Made by a program: the position numbers and the translations under genes. Shown piece after piece: positions 8,946 through 18,259 of a stretch of 64,000 nucleotides of DNA. Below the pieces are notes generated by a model, which made no database searches, was not told where the DNA came from, and saw only the letters and a program-made list of their open reading frames with translations. Origin of the DNA: CAUZIZ01 sp965219005 (GTDB lineage: Bacteria; Acidobacteriota; UBA6911; RPQK01; JAJDTT01); the NCBI GenBank assembly GCA_965219005.1, contig CBDCMS010000002.1, forward strand, positions 496,001 through 560,000, given 5' to 3'. The first letter of the stretch is position 1. Each line of letters opens with the position of its first letter.

Positions 8946-9618
8946 ACCCTCGGCTCCAAGCCGAGGGGTTCGGAGGCTGTCGAATCGAATTCGACTACAC
9001 GGCTGGGCTTCGTCGTGGCTTTGGCCTCTAGGCCGCCGTGGGTCGAGCTACGCTCGACCCCTTTACTTCGGCCTGGAGGCCAAAGCCACGTCGCAGACCA
9101 AGACCCTTAGCCGTTGATGGGCAAATGGACTCAGTCGACTTCGAGTGCTCGGCCTTTGCCATCACGGAAGACAAACGCTCCAGGCCAGAGAAAGGCGAGA
9201 TGATCGTGGAAACACGCACGGGCAAGGGCACGGGCAAAGGCAAGGGGCTCAACACATGCAGAGCGGCCTCTCCCGGATTGGCTTCGGCCAGTCCTCCTGA
9301 TCTGACTGCTATTGGTTCTGTCAGACAGGGGATGCCAAATCCCAGACCATCCTTAGCTGAGAGAGTGTTAGGGGGCTTGGCTTTGTGGGGTGCACGACAG
9401 GAAAGTGCAGGTTTCGCTTCAGGGATCTCTGTCGGATGGTCGACCGGGCGGTCTGCTTCGACTCGGATCTCGGTGATCTCAAACCAGCTGTACGTCTGGT
9501 TTCGCACGCACTCGCAGGCAGATAGTCCAGATCACTTTCAAGGTCTGGCGGGCGAAGTTGACCAGACCCGTAATACCTTGACTTCCAACAATGGCTCAAA
9601 GATAGTCCTAACCTCAAA
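8946..9618. other. Non-coding stretch with palindrome and GC-rich hexamer tract
   Basis: No convincing gene. It holds a cruciform-like palindrome (9014-9090) and an ACGGGCAAGGGCACGGGCAA tract near 9216-9246. The tract is roughly inverted relative to a TTTGCCCGTGCCCGTGCCC tract near 8623-8642, so the four-helix-bundle remnant lies between two inverted GC-rich tracts. Frames of 60-190 codons here lack any domain signal. Confidence 0.5.
9014..9090. repeat. Nested palindrome (REP-like cruciform)
   Basis: The outer arms CGTGGCTTTGGCCTCTAGGCC (9014-9034) and its complement (9070-9090) match at 20 of 21 positions. An inner perfect palindrome GGGTCGAGC-TAC-GCTCGACCC occupies 9040-9060. It is intergenic, beside the four-helix-bundle remnant. 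Confidence 0.7.
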
Positions 9619-10746
9619 ATGAAGCGTTTGGAGATTGTCTCAGAAGGAATCCTGTATCGAAATCCACACCCTGGACATCAGTCCGTCTGTGCCTTCCTGC
9701 CCAACCTGGTACCCCTCTCAGACCAGGAGCTACTGTGCTTCTATCGTCGAGGGCAAGCCTTCTATTCGCTCGATGGGACCCTGGCCCAACTGCGCTCCCG
9801 GGACGGGGGAAGTACCTGGACCGATGAAGGCCTGATCTGGAACCCCGCCAGCGACGAGAACCCCTACACCTACAGCGCTCCGCATGGGACGCTCTTGAAA
9901 GACGGGAGCCTGGTGATCGTCGCACATAGATACCCAGCCACCGAAGACAACTTCTTCCGCTTCAATCCCGAAACCGGAGGGGCCAAAACGACCGAGACGG
10001 TGCTGCTTCGCGCACGCGACCGTGGCGCTAGCTGGTCCGCCCCGTGGCCACTGGAACTGGGAAGCGATCGCATGCTGGACACCCCTTCTGGCGTCATTGA
10101 ACTGGAGGATGCAGGCTGGTTTCTTGCCTTTGAGCAGTGGAAGACCTGGGACGATACCTCGCCACTTCACATCAAGGGATTCGCTCTCTATTCACGCGAT
10201 CAGGGACAGACCTGGGGAGAGCTGGAAAACTTTCCTACCGCGCGAGATCCCGCCAGGATGTACTCGCACAGCCGCTACAGCCGCATGTTGGACGGACGGA
10301 TTTGTGCCCTGCAATGGACCCAGAACATCGGTGGGCAGGAGAACTACCCCCTCCACCTGGTTGTGTCCGATATCAGTGGCAAGCGTTGGAGTCAGCCTCA
10401 TCCCACCGGAATCCAGGCCCAGACAAGTTGGGTCTCGGACCTGGGATCTGGCATCTTGGCGGCGACCTATGCGATTAGGGAAGGAATGAAACCCGGAGTT
10501 CTGGTTGCGCTGAGCGAAGACGAAGGAAAGACCTGGGATCTGGAGAACCAAGTCGTTGTCTGGGATGCCATCGGACAGGAATTTCTCGGGGTCAGTCACA
10601 AACCTGCCTATCCTGCCAGCCACGACAACATCGCCTTTGGCAAGCCGAACACGGCTCGGCTTCCGGGCGGAGACATCCTGTCCAGCTGGTGGTGTACCCA
10701 GGCCTGCGTCACCCATATCCGTTACGCCCGCCTGACGGTGAAGTGA
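9619..10746 (+). CDS. BNR/Asp-box sialidase-like protein
   Basis: 375 residues from ATG 9619; no strong ribosome site. Four Asp-box motifs (S-x-D-x-G-x-x-W) are visible: SRDGGSTW (about residue 60), ARDRGASW, SRDQGQTW and SEDEGKTW, spaced as in a six-bladed sialidase-type propeller. No signal peptide, so it is predicted cytoplasmic, unlike the other BNR protein in this window. The Arg triad of true sialidases cannot be assigned with confidence, so it may act on another sugar or only bind one. The DUF1080 gene follows after 55 bases on the same strand and is probably co-transcribed. Confidence 0.8.
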   Translation: MKRLEIVSEGILYRNPHPGHQSVCAFLPNLVPLSDQELLCFYRRGQAFYSLDGTLAQLRSRDGGSTWTDEGLIWNPASDENPYTYSAPHGTLLKDGSLVIVAHRYPATEDNFFRFNPETGGAKTTETVLLRARDRGASWSAPWPLELGSDRMLDTPSGVIELEDAGWFLAFEQWKTWDDTSPLHIKGFALYSRDQGQTWGELENFPTARDPARMYSHSRYSRMLDGRICALQWTQNIGGQENYPLHLVVSDISGKRWSQPHPTGIQAQTSWVSDLGSGILAATYAIREGMKPGVLVALSEDEGKTWDLENQVVVWDAIGQEFLGVSHKPAYPASHDNIAFGKPNTARLPGGDILSSWWCTQACVTHIRYARLTVK

Positions 10747-10801
10747 AGGGCTAAGGTTGCAGCTGGAGGCTTCAGATCAGACCCAATGAAGGAGATCAGA
10801 C

Positions 10802-11569
10802 ATGGAATCTCACTCGCAGCGTAGTCTCTTTGTACTTCTCTTGATTTGTGTGATTTCCTGCTTCTTGCTCTCGACGCACGCCGAAGCATCGTCCCCGAGT
10901 GCGGAACCGTCCAGCAGCAGCGAGTTGGTTCCCCTCTTCGACGGCAAGACACTCGAGGGCTGGAGCGTGGTTCCCGCGGCGACTGCATCCGACTGGTCGG
11001 TTCGCCAGGGAGCTATCGTCGGCCTTGGGAGTGCTGATCGGCTATCCTACCTGGTGTGGCAGGATCACATGCTCATGGATTTCGAACTGAAACTCCGCTA
11101 CCGATTACTCACCAACGGTAACTCGGGTGTCGAAATCCGCGCCCAGCCTGATACGTCAGGGAAACGGCCGTTCGAGGGATATCATGCTGACTTCGGGCAC
11201 GTCGGGATCGGTCCCAACATTCTCGGAGCGTGGGATTTTCATTTCGCCAAACGCAGGGAACACCCCTGTCCGCGCGGGACCCGATTGGTGATCGACCCAG
11301 ATGAAACACCTCATCACAGCAAAATCAAAGGAGCCCTGACCGCCGAAAATGTGCGCCGACGCGACTGGAATGATGTCCGGATTATCGCCCGGGGGAATCA
11401 CTTTCAGTTCTTCATCAACGGCAAGCTGGCTTCCGAGTTCACAGACGACGCGACGCGTGGACGGTTGAACCGGGGCGCGATCGGCCTACAACTGCATGAC
11501 AAGGGGATGCATGTCGAGTTCAAAGACCTGCGGCTGAAACACTTCCCTAACGACAACGAGGCCGAATAG
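10802..11569 (+). CDS. Secreted DUF1080 (3-keto-disaccharide hydrolase domain) protein
   Basis: 255 residues; ATG preceded by GAAGGAGATCAGAC. A cleavable signal peptide covers about residues 9-28 (SLFVLLLICVISCFLLSTHA). The single jelly-roll domain shows the usual order: LVPLFDGKTLEGW, SDWSVRQGAIVG, MDFELKLRYRLLTNGNSGVE, GYHADFG, WNDVRIIARGNHFQFFINGK, and the closing GAIGLQLHDKGMHVEFKDLRLK. Members are common in Planctomycetota and Acidobacteriota and are assigned to carbohydrate hydrolysis or binding in the periplasm. It sits behind the BNR protein in a likely two-gene unit. Confidence 0.9.
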   Translation: MESHSQRSLFVLLLICVISCFLLSTHAEASSPSAEPSSSSELVPLFDGKTLEGWSVVPAATASDWSVRQGAIVGLGSADRLSYLVWQDHMLMDFELKLRYRLLTNGNSGVEIRAQPDTSGKRPFEGYHADFGHVGIGPNILGAWDFHFAKRREHPCPRGTRLVIDPDETPHHSKIKGALTAENVRRRDWNDVRIIARGNHFQFFINGKLASEFTDDATRGRLNRGAIGLQLHDKGMHVEFKDLRLKHFPNDNEAE

Positions 11570-11906
11570 CACTCGGGGCCTCACCCTCACCACCGAGACT
11601 GCCCCTTTCTCCCTCTCTCGTCCTTTTTCATCCCGGGCGCCGGGACTGCTCAAGAACAGTCTGTCCCTTTCTCTGTGAAGAACAGTCTGTCCCTTTCTCG
11701 GTGTGGATTGAACCTGGAACAGTCTGTGCCCTTCTCGAGCAATCTAGAACAGTCTGTCCCTTTTCTCGTCCCTTTCTCGGACGAGGGGCTCCCTTTCTCG
11801 GAGGTGTGTCCTTTTCTCGAGCAAGGTGGGTTTGGATTGATCTTGGGCCAGGTGAGGATTGCTGCGGTCGGTGGATCTGTGGAAGGGCTCGCGAAGTGGG
11901 ATTGGC
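11570..11906. other. Non-coding gap between convergent genes, occupied by REP-like repeats
   Basis: No gene. Four REP-like units lie in one orientation at 11654-11770 and the motif decays into further CCCTTTCTCGG pieces up to about 11822. Frames crossing the interval translate the repeat itself. Confidence 0.7.
11654..11770 (+). repeat. Array of four REP-like units (AACAGTCTGTCCCTTTCTC)
   Basis: Copies begin near 11654, 11681, 11718 and 11748; the third has GTGCCC instead of GTCCC. Spacing is irregular (27, 37 and 30 bases), so this is not a CRISPR array. Confidence 0.85.
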
Positions 11907-13256
11907 TTACTCGGCGCTTCTTCCAGCCGACTCATTTCGCCACCATCGGAACTCCAGAGATCCGCGTTCCGCTATGGCGGCAATGTCGAGATCGCGATCG
12001 CCGTCTAGATCGGCTACCAGAACCTGGGCGGCGCGTCTCCAGTTGTCCTTGAGAATTTGCTGGCTCCAGCTACCTCTGGGATCGCCTCCGTGGCGGAACA
12101 AGGCGACCTGGCCCGGCTCTCCCCAACCGGTGGCGACAACCTCCATATGTCCATCGCCGTCAATATCTCCTGCCACCACCTCGAAAGCGTTCTCGAACTG
12201 CTCGGCTATGATGTACCTAGTCCAGGGGACGTCCCGTGGATCGCCGTTGTTTTCATACCATATGATCTGATTCTGGACTTGCGCACGCTCGGAATCCCGC
12301 ATTCCGAATGCCATCACTACATCCATGTCTCTATCCCCGTCCAGATCCTTTGGCTCGCCATGGATCGGATGCGGATAACGATCGATTTCGTGCCGTCGCC
12401 AGCCCTCCGACGCCGGTTTGCCACTGTTCTCATACCAGGCAACCAGACCCTCGCCGACAGCAGTTCCCAGCAGATCGGCGTCGCCGTCTCCATCGAAGTC
12501 GGCGGCCCGAATGGTTCGGGTCTCTTCCAGGTCCGCCTCGATCGTGTGCTTCTGCCACTCGGGGTGCCCATCCTCGTAGCAGCGGCGAGTAGGCCCTCCG
12601 CCCCCATGGCAGAGCTTGCCCGGGTTCTCGAACCAGGCAAACTGGTTACCCAGTCTCCAGGAGGACGCGGCGACATCCAGATCCCCGTCCGCGTCCAGGT
12701 CAGAAAGGGCTACGTCGTAGGCACCGGGCAGCTTACCCTTGGTGATCACGTGACGCGGCCAGAGACCCTCGGCCGGATCACCGCTGTTCTCGAACCAGAG
12801 CAGATCCCCGTGCAGATTCTTGACGATAACAACGTCCGGACGTAGGTCACTGTTTACATCCCCCACCATATGTCGTTCCAGCCGTTCGGGGTCATCCTTC
12901 TGAATGAAATGGCGGGTGAAGTTCCCGTCGCCATCGTTTTCGAACCAGTACAGATTGTTGTTCGGCAGAGCATCGGCACTGGTCAGGTCTAAATCCCCAT
13001 CTCGGTCCAGATCTCCTGCCCAGATGCCGAAAGGGTACGCATATTTATCCATGATCAGGTGCTCACTAAACTCGATCTCCCGCGCGACTTCTTCCGGCAA
13101 CAACCCTGGAGCCTCCTTGTCCGGCCTATCGGAAGCGCAGCCCAGAAGAACAGATCCCAAAATCCCTATTAGAAAGGAAGTCCAACGTCGCCTGGTTCGA
13201 TAGCGCATCCGAAACCGTAGTCGCACCGATGGATCGAAAAATGTTTGTGCTCTCAT
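11907..13256 (-). CDS. FG-GAP/VCBS repeat lipoprotein (seven-bladed propeller)
   Basis: Start uncertain: ATG 13256 has a G-rich run (GGGGGG) about 12 bases upstream; ATG 13208 lies directly before the signal segment; a further ATG at 13322 would overlap the next gene. The signal WTSFLIGILGSVLLGC ends in a lipobox. Seven calcium-type loops of the D-x-D-x-D-G-D-x-D kind follow at regular spacing: DLDRDGDLD, DVNSDLRPD, DLDADGDLD, DFDGDGDAD, DLDGDRDMD, DIDGDGHME and DLDGDRDLD. Between them, YWFENDGDG / WYENSGKP blocks repeat. This is the integrin-alpha-like propeller, exported and lipid anchored, likely for binding. No enzymatic domain is attached. The 3' side faces the repeat array. Confidence 0.85.
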   Translation of the reverse strand: MRAQTFFDPSVRLRFRMRYRTRRRWTSFLIGILGSVLLGCASDRPDKEAPGLLPEEVAREIEFSEHLIMDKYAYPFGIWAGDLDRDGDLDLTSADALPNNNLYWFENDGDGNFTRHFIQKDDPERLERHMVGDVNSDLRPDVVIVKNLHGDLLWFENSGDPAEGLWPRHVITKGKLPGAYDVALSDLDADGDLDVAASSWRLGNQFAWFENPGKLCHGGGGPTRRCYEDGHPEWQKHTIEADLEETRTIRAADFDGDGDADLLGTAVGEGLVAWYENSGKPASEGWRRHEIDRYPHPIHGEPKDLDGDRDMDVVMAFGMRDSERAQVQNQIIWYENNGDPRDVPWTRYIIAEQFENAFEVVAGDIDGDGHMEVVATGWGEPGQVALFRHGGDPRGSWSQQILKDNWRRAAQVLVADLDGDRDLDIAAIAERGSLEFRWWRNESAGRSAE

Positions 13257-13287
13257 ACCGGTAGTTGTCCCCCCGGAGAGTCTAGCT

Positions 13288-15012
13288 TCAATCTCCGAAC
13301 AGGGAAAACAGCGCAATCGCAATCACGAGAACCAGAGTAAAGACGATGCTGTTTCCGACAGGCGAGCGGTCTTCATCCGCATCAAATGGGCGCGTAGGCA
13401 GCCGGCGTCGCTGCCAGACCTCCAGCGGATTGGACGCCAGATGAACCCCAAACAGCGTCACCCGATCCACGGCGCTCTGACATCCATCAAAGAATTGATT
13501 CACCTTCCCTACGAGCAACCGTCGTGCCCCGGGCGCGAGACGACGATAGAGCCAATCTGTGTCCAGTGCAATCCGCGTTTCTCCCCGGACTTTCAATCGC
13601 ATCAGCCAAAAAGCCACGAAGGTAAATATCAGCAGCTGAGTGGTTTCAACAAGGTGCGCCGTGGTGTAAGGCCGATATTCCATGGGATTGGGCAGCCATT
13701 GATAGAGCAATTGAGGATACACTCCGAACAGTGTGCAGAGAAACGCTAGCAACCCCATTGCCAATAGCATGTTGAAAGGAATCTTCCGCTCTGGCCTCAG
13801 CCCAGTGTCGCCCCCGAACCAGGTCCAGTACGGTAGCTTCAGCCCGGTGTGAAGAAAGGTCCCAACCGATGCCAGAATCAGTAGTAGCTCGACTCCATAG
13901 CGGCTTTCTTCACCGGCGGAGGCGATGATGATCGATTTGCTGATGAAGCCGTTGAAAAAGGGAAATCCAGAAATCGAGAAGGCGCCCACCATGTAGAGGC
14001 AGACGGCCAGGGGCATGTATCGTCCGAGGCCTCCGAGATCGCTCAGTTTGCTCTTCCCAGTCGTATAGAGTACGACACCCGCTCCCATGAAGAGGAGGGC
14101 CTTGTACAGAATGTGACTGAATGCGTGGGCAGCGGTGCCATTGAGTGCCAACGCAGTGCCGATGCCCACTCCTGTCACCATGTAGCCTACCTGGCTGATG
14201 ATGTGGTAGGCCAAGATCTGGCGAATGTCGTTGGCGAGCACGGCATAAACCACGCCGTATAGCGCCATGATCACACCGAGATAAATCAGGATTTCCCAGC
14301 CGGGAAACAGACGCGCCAGCACATAGACCGCCGACTTGGTGGTCAAAGCACTCAGAAACACCGCCCCGGTGACCGTCGCTTTGGGATAGCCGTCCGCGAG
14401 CCAGGCGTGCAGGGGTGGGATGGCCGCGTTGATCGCCACCGCGAACAGAATCAACCAGGCAGCAACCGACTCTCCCGGTGCGAAGGCGCGTAGAGCGATA
14501 CTCCCCGTCGCCTCTAGATGGACTCCAATTCCGGCCAGCAGCACGCCCCCGCCGAACAGATGGACGAGCAGGTAGCGCATTCCGGCCCGTAGTGCCTCTT
14601 GCGACCGCCGCGCCCAGATCAGATAGGTGGAGGCGACTGCCATCAGTTCCCAACAGATCAGCAGCGTGAAGAAGTCCCCGGCAAAGGCGACGCCCAACCC
14701 TCCACCCGAGTAGAGCAGCGCCGCCACTCGTTGTCCCGTGTCCTCGAGGTGATACGAGTAGATCCCGCCGATCAACGTGATCAGAGCCAACACGATCCCG
14801 AAAACTCGGCTGAGAGCATCGACCCGCATGAGGGTTAGCTCGTACTTGAAGAATTCGGCGGAAACGACCGCCCCCTCCGGATTCGTCCAGATGGCCGTCA
14901 GGGCCAGCGCGGGAAAAACCAGGAAGGCCGCGGCACGCAGCTTTCTCGGGACCAGCGGCAGAATCAAGCCGCCGAGGATCAGAAAGACAAAGGGAGGCAG
15001 TTCAAAGCTCAT
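13288..15012 (-). CDS. Mrp/NDH-type antiporter subunit (third NuoL/M/N-like protein of the operon)
   Basis: 574 residues, many membrane helices. Core proton-translocation motifs are present: LLICWELMAVASTYLIW (the conserved Glu in helix TM5), PPLHAWLADGYPKATVTGAV (the conserved Lys/His helix), AYHIISQVGYM and HAFSHILYKALLFMGAG. It ends with an about 90-residue soluble stretch and one last helix, longer than a standard MrpD. It is the last gene of the minus-strand antiporter operon and overlaps the small membrane gene before it by 11 bases. It may stand in for the N-terminal NuoL-like part of MrpA, which is otherwise missing here. Confidence 0.8.
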   Translation of the reverse strand: MSFELPPFVFLILGGLILPLVPRKLRAAAFLVFPALALTAIWTNPEGAVVSAEFFKYELTLMRVDALSRVFGIVLALITLIGGIYSYHLEDTGQRVAALLYSGGGLGVAFAGDFFTLLICWELMAVASTYLIWARRSQEALRAGMRYLLVHLFGGGVLLAGIGVHLEATGSIALRAFAPGESVAAWLILFAVAINAAIPPLHAWLADGYPKATVTGAVFLSALTTKSAVYVLARLFPGWEILIYLGVIMALYGVVYAVLANDIRQILAYHIISQVGYMVTGVGIGTALALNGTAAHAFSHILYKALLFMGAGVVLYTTGKSKLSDLGGLGRYMPLAVCLYMVGAFSISGFPFFNGFISKSIIIASAGEESRYGVELLLILASVGTFLHTGLKLPYWTWFGGDTGLRPERKIPFNMLLAMGLLAFLCTLFGVYPQLLYQWLPNPMEYRPYTTAHLVETTQLLIFTFVAFWLMRLKVRGETRIALDTDWLYRRLAPGARRLLVGKVNQFFDGCQSAVDRVTLFGVHLASNPLEVWQRRRLPTRPFDADEDRSPVGNSIVFTLVLVIAIALFSLFGD

Positions 15013-15214
15013 CGTAATAATCCTCCCGCCGCTGCAGGAAGTACTTCCCGATTGCCTTTGAAACCAGAATGATCAGCGCACATCCAAGGAAGCCGAAAAG
15101 AGCCCAAAAGGCCGGCACGTGCGCCCAGGGACCGTGTCCAGCTTCACCCGTGAACTGAGCGACAAGTGAAGCCACTGTCAGCAAAGCCAGAATCATCCAA
15201 TGCCAATTCTTCAT
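15002..15214 (-). CDS. Small two-helix membrane protein in antiporter operon
   Basis: 70 residues from ATG 15214 (MKNWHWMILALLTVASLVAQ). The longer reading from 15328 would overlap the preceding subunit and is unlikely. Two hydrophobic helices (about 5-20 and 30-50) are followed by a charged tail KYFLQRREDYYDEL. Its stop overlaps the start of the next subunit. Such small proteins occur beside NuoL-like subunits in split Mrp and hydrogenase-type operons. The role is unknown, possibly assembly. Confidence 0.6.
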   Translation of the reverse strand: MKNWHWMILALLTVASLVAQFTGEAGHGPWAHVPAFWALFGFLGCALIILVSKAIGKYFLQRREDYYDEL

Positions 15215-15222
15215 TGCGAAAA

Positions 15223-16713
15223 CTAACTCGACAGAATCATTTCGGAGATGCCGGATGCCAATTCGAAAAAGTCGAAGAACAGGTTCGGGGACAGACCAAA
15301 GACGAGCGCCAGAACAGCCGTGGTGCACAGAGGCACCACCATCAGCGGTGAGGCTTCACTGAATTTCGTGAACTCCTCCGACTTGCGGAAGAAGCCACGA
15401 TACACCACTGGAAACAGGTAGGCCGCGTTCAACAGTCCGCTGAGAATAAAGAGCGCAAGTACCATCGGCCAGCCCGCCTGCAGGCTACCCACACAGAGAA
15501 ACCATTTACTGAAGAACCCGTTGATCGGAGGAATGCCTACCAACCCCAGCGATCCCAGCGTAAAGGCCCCGATGGTCCAGGGCATCGCCCGGCCGATCCC
15601 GTCCAGCTCCGACACGTTCTGCTTATGGGTGTGGACGTAGATCGCCCCAGCGCAGAAGAAGAGCGTGATCTTCATGACGGCGTGAGTCGAGATATGGTAG
15701 ATACCGCCGGCGACTCCGTCGGGAGCCAGGGACGCAACTCCCAAGACGACGTAGGAGAGGTGACCAATGGTCGAATAGGCCAGTCGCCGCTTCAAACTGT
15801 CCTGCTGCAGAGCAATCAGGGACGAGAACAGAACCGTCCCCCCAGCCAATACGGCCAGGATCAGATTGAGTCCATGATCGGTCATGACTTCTGGACCAAA
15901 AACAAAACCGACCACCCTCACTATGCCGAACACACCCGATTTCACTACTGCGACTGCGTGGAGCAACGCGCTCACAGGTGTGGGGGCCACCATGGCGTTA
16001 GGCAGCCAGCTGTGCAAGGGCATGATCCCGGCCTTCACTCCAACGCCTGCCAGAAAGACAAAGAACAGGCAGCGCATCGCATTCGGAGTGGCCTCTACCT
16101 CTCCGAGAATACCGCCAGCTTGAAACTCGATAGTCCCGGCTGCGTTATAGATCCAGGCCGTTCCTGCGATCAGCAGCAACCCAGCGGTTAGCGAGTACGC
16201 CAGGTATTGCCTCCCTGCACGAAGCGCTTCCCCAGTTTCCTTGTGAATTACCAGCGGATAAGTCGCCAGTGTGAGCATCTCGTAGAAAACGACGAAGGTC
16301 AGGAGATTTCCCGCAAACGCAACCCCGATCGTCGCCGACAAGGCGACCGCGAAGCTGGCGAAGTAGCGTGTCTGCTTCTCCTCCTGGTTGGAACGCATGT
16401 AGCCAATAGAGTAGATCGAGGTAAAAATCCACAGCCCCGAGGCGATCAGGGCGAAGAACACTCCGAACTCATCTGCTCGCAACGACAACCCGATCCCTGG
16501 TGAAATCTGGACCAGCACGCATTCCGCGATCTTGCCAGCTCGGACAGAAGGAAGAAGAGAAAGTACCAGCCCGAACTTGACTAGCCCGGCCAGAAGGGTC
16601 CAGAACTCGCGCAGGTTCGGCCTTTGTCCACTGAGCAGAATCGCGATCGTGGCCAGGAGTGAAATCGACACTGCCCAAAGCGGCGTATTCGACTCAAAAA
16701 CTTCAGGCATCAT
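15223..16713 (-). CDS. mrpD: Mrp-type cation/H+ antiporter subunit D (second copy)
   Basis: 496 residues, the standard MrpD length, with about 14 membrane helices. Motifs: LTFVVFYEMLTLATYPLVIH (Glu in TM5), IMPLHSWLPNAMVAPTPVSALLHAV (conserved His-Ser-Trp-Leu-Pro and A-x-P-V-S-A-L-L-H block), AYSTIGHLSYV and HAVMKITLFFCAGAI. It conducts protons as part of the antiporter membrane arm. The gene lies 31 bases downstream of the first MrpD-like gene. Three NuoL/M/N-type subunits in one operon is more than the two (MrpA, MrpD) of the classical seven-subunit complex. Confidence 0.88.
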   Translation of the reverse strand: MMPEVFESNTPLWAVSISLLATIAILLSGQRPNLREFWTLLAGLVKFGLVLSLLPSVRAGKIAECVLVQISPGIGLSLRADEFGVFFALIASGLWIFTSIYSIGYMRSNQEEKQTRYFASFAVALSATIGVAFAGNLLTFVVFYEMLTLATYPLVIHKETGEALRAGRQYLAYSLTAGLLLIAGTAWIYNAAGTIEFQAGGILGEVEATPNAMRCLFFVFLAGVGVKAGIMPLHSWLPNAMVAPTPVSALLHAVAVVKSGVFGIVRVVGFVFGPEVMTDHGLNLILAVLAGGTVLFSSLIALQQDSLKRRLAYSTIGHLSYVVLGVASLAPDGVAGGIYHISTHAVMKITLFFCAGAIYVHTHKQNVSELDGIGRAMPWTIGAFTLGSLGLVGIPPINGFFSKWFLCVGSLQAGWPMVLALFILSGLLNAAYLFPVVYRGFFRKSEEFTKFSEASPLMVVPLCTTAVLALVFGLSPNLFFDFFELASGISEMILSS

Positions 16714-16744
16714 TCACGTCCGTGGGGAGAGCGCTGATTTCCCA

Positions 16745-18259
16745 TCATAGTCCCGCGGGAATCATTGGCTGAATCAGCCGGTTCACGATCCAAACGTTCA
16801 AGAGTCCCAGTACCAGCAGCGCAGAAGCCAGGATGAGCGTCGGGGCCAGCATCGGCAGGCAGACTTCCTCGCGGCCGGCATCGGCAGCTTTGGACGCCCC
16901 GGCTTTGTCCGGTTGCTCGGATCCCAAATCGGCACGGCGCAGGTAGAGCCGTTCGATCAGGCGAAAAAAGTAGACCGCGGTGAGCAAACTGCTGACCAGG
17001 ATCACGCTCACGAAGATCCAGTTGGATTCCTCCACCGAGCCCAGTATCAGATACCATTTGCTAAAGAATCCGGCGAACGGAGGCAGACCGATCATGGAAA
17101 AAGCTGCCAAGGTAAATCCGGCTGAAGTCCAGGGCATGCGAACTCGAGTGGAGTCGTCGAACCTTCCAATGTTGGCATGACCCAGGCGGGTCAGAAAGTT
17201 CGCAGAAACCAGGAAAAGACAGCCTTTCATGGCTGCGTGATTCAGGGTGTGCAGCACAGCGCCGATCAATCCCATTGGCGTGGCCAGACCAATGCCGAGA
17301 GCGATGTAGCCGATCTGCCCCACACTGCTGTATGCGAGCATCCGTTTGAGATCGGTTTGGGCGACGGCGAGGAGCGAGCCCCAGAGGATTCCCGCTGCTC
17401 CGAGATATCCGATGATCGTCGCAAATGGAATCTCATCATTGGCAACGGCAGGATCGAACACGAAGAAGAAAATCCGAATAAGTACGTAGGCCGCAATCTT
17501 GGTTCCGATAGGTGCAATCAAGGCCGTTGCGGTCGAAGAAGCGTAAGTGTAGGCGTCCGGCAGCCAGCCGTGCATCGGGAATAGCGCCATCTTCAGACCG
17601 ATTCCCGCCGTGATCAGGACCAGTCCGACCAGCAGAGGAGGACTGCTTTCGAGGTTGGAAAGTATCAACCTCAGATCCGCCATGTTCAGAGTGCCCGTCA
17701 TCATGAAGACGAATCCCAATCCAAGCAGATAGAATGACGCCCCCACAGTACCCAGAATGAGGTAGCGGAAGGCCGATACCGGAGCTCTCCGATCTCCGAT
17801 CGCCAGCAGTGCGTAGGAGGCGAGCGAACTGATTTCCAGGAAGACATAAAGGTTGAACAGGTCGCCGGTGACGGCAATACCGAGCAGGCCCCCTACCAGA
17901 ATTAGCGCGGCACTGTAGAATGGCATGGCCTTCTCGGGAAGCTCTCGTCGTACCACTGATCCCGAATGAATTAGCACCAAGAGCGCTACACCGGCGAGCA
18001 ATACCGACAGGAAGGCTGAGAGCGGGTCCAACACCAGCTCGATACCAATCGGCGGAGCCCAACCGCTGACCTGGTAACGAAGTGTCCCTCCGGAACTGAC
18101 GTTCACCAATCCAGCTACCGCAATCACGGCGCCAAGCGCGGCGCTTGAAACCGCAACGCCGTAGGCACAACCTTTGAGCCAGCGCTCCAGCAGCGGAATC
18201 AGGAGGGCGCCTGCGAAGAAAACCAGCGGAATCAGGATAACGAGGTGAGAGGGGTTCAT
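16745..18259 (-). CDS. mrpD: Mrp-type cation/H+ antiporter subunit D (first copy)
   Basis: 504 residues. It has LFNLYVFLEISSLASYALLAI (TM5 Glu), FPMHGWLPDAYTYASSTATALIAPIGTKI, AYSSVGQIGYIALGIG and HAAMKGCLFLVSA, the full set of MrpD/NuoM signatures. It starts inside the last codons of mrpC (ATGA-type overlap), showing translational coupling. The last about 60 residues include an acidic cytoplasmic loop before the final helix (LILASALLVLGLLNVWIV). Confidence 0.9.
   Translation of the reverse strand: MNPSHLVILIPLVFFAGALLIPLLERWLKGCAYGVAVSSAALGAVIAVAGLVNVSSGGTLRYQVSGWAPPIGIELVLDPLSAFLSVLLAGVALLVLIHSGSVVRRELPEKAMPFYSAALILVGGLLGIAVTGDLFNLYVFLEISSLASYALLAIGDRRAPVSAFRYLILGTVGASFYLLGLGFVFMMTGTLNMADLRLILSNLESSPPLLVGLVLITAGIGLKMALFPMHGWLPDAYTYASSTATALIAPIGTKIAAYVLIRIFFFVFDPAVANDEIPFATIIGYLGAAGILWGSLLAVAQTDLKRMLAYSSVGQIGYIALGIGLATPMGLIGAVLHTLNHAAMKGCLFLVSANFLTRLGHANIGRFDDSTRVRMPWTSAGFTLAAFSMIGLPPFAGFFSKWYLILGSVEESNWIFVSVILVSSLLTAVYFFRLIERLYLRRADLGSEQPDKAGASKAADAGREEVCLPMLAPTLILASALLVLGLLNVWIVNRLIQPMIPAGL

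Noticed and set aside
11654..11822. CRISPR array
   Set aside because: Units of about 19 bases with irregular, very short spacers that are themselves repeat-like, and no cas gene in the window.
12057..12845. 262-codon plus-strand frame opposite the VCBS lipoprotein
   Set aside because: Mirror of the repeated calcium-loop codons; no domain.
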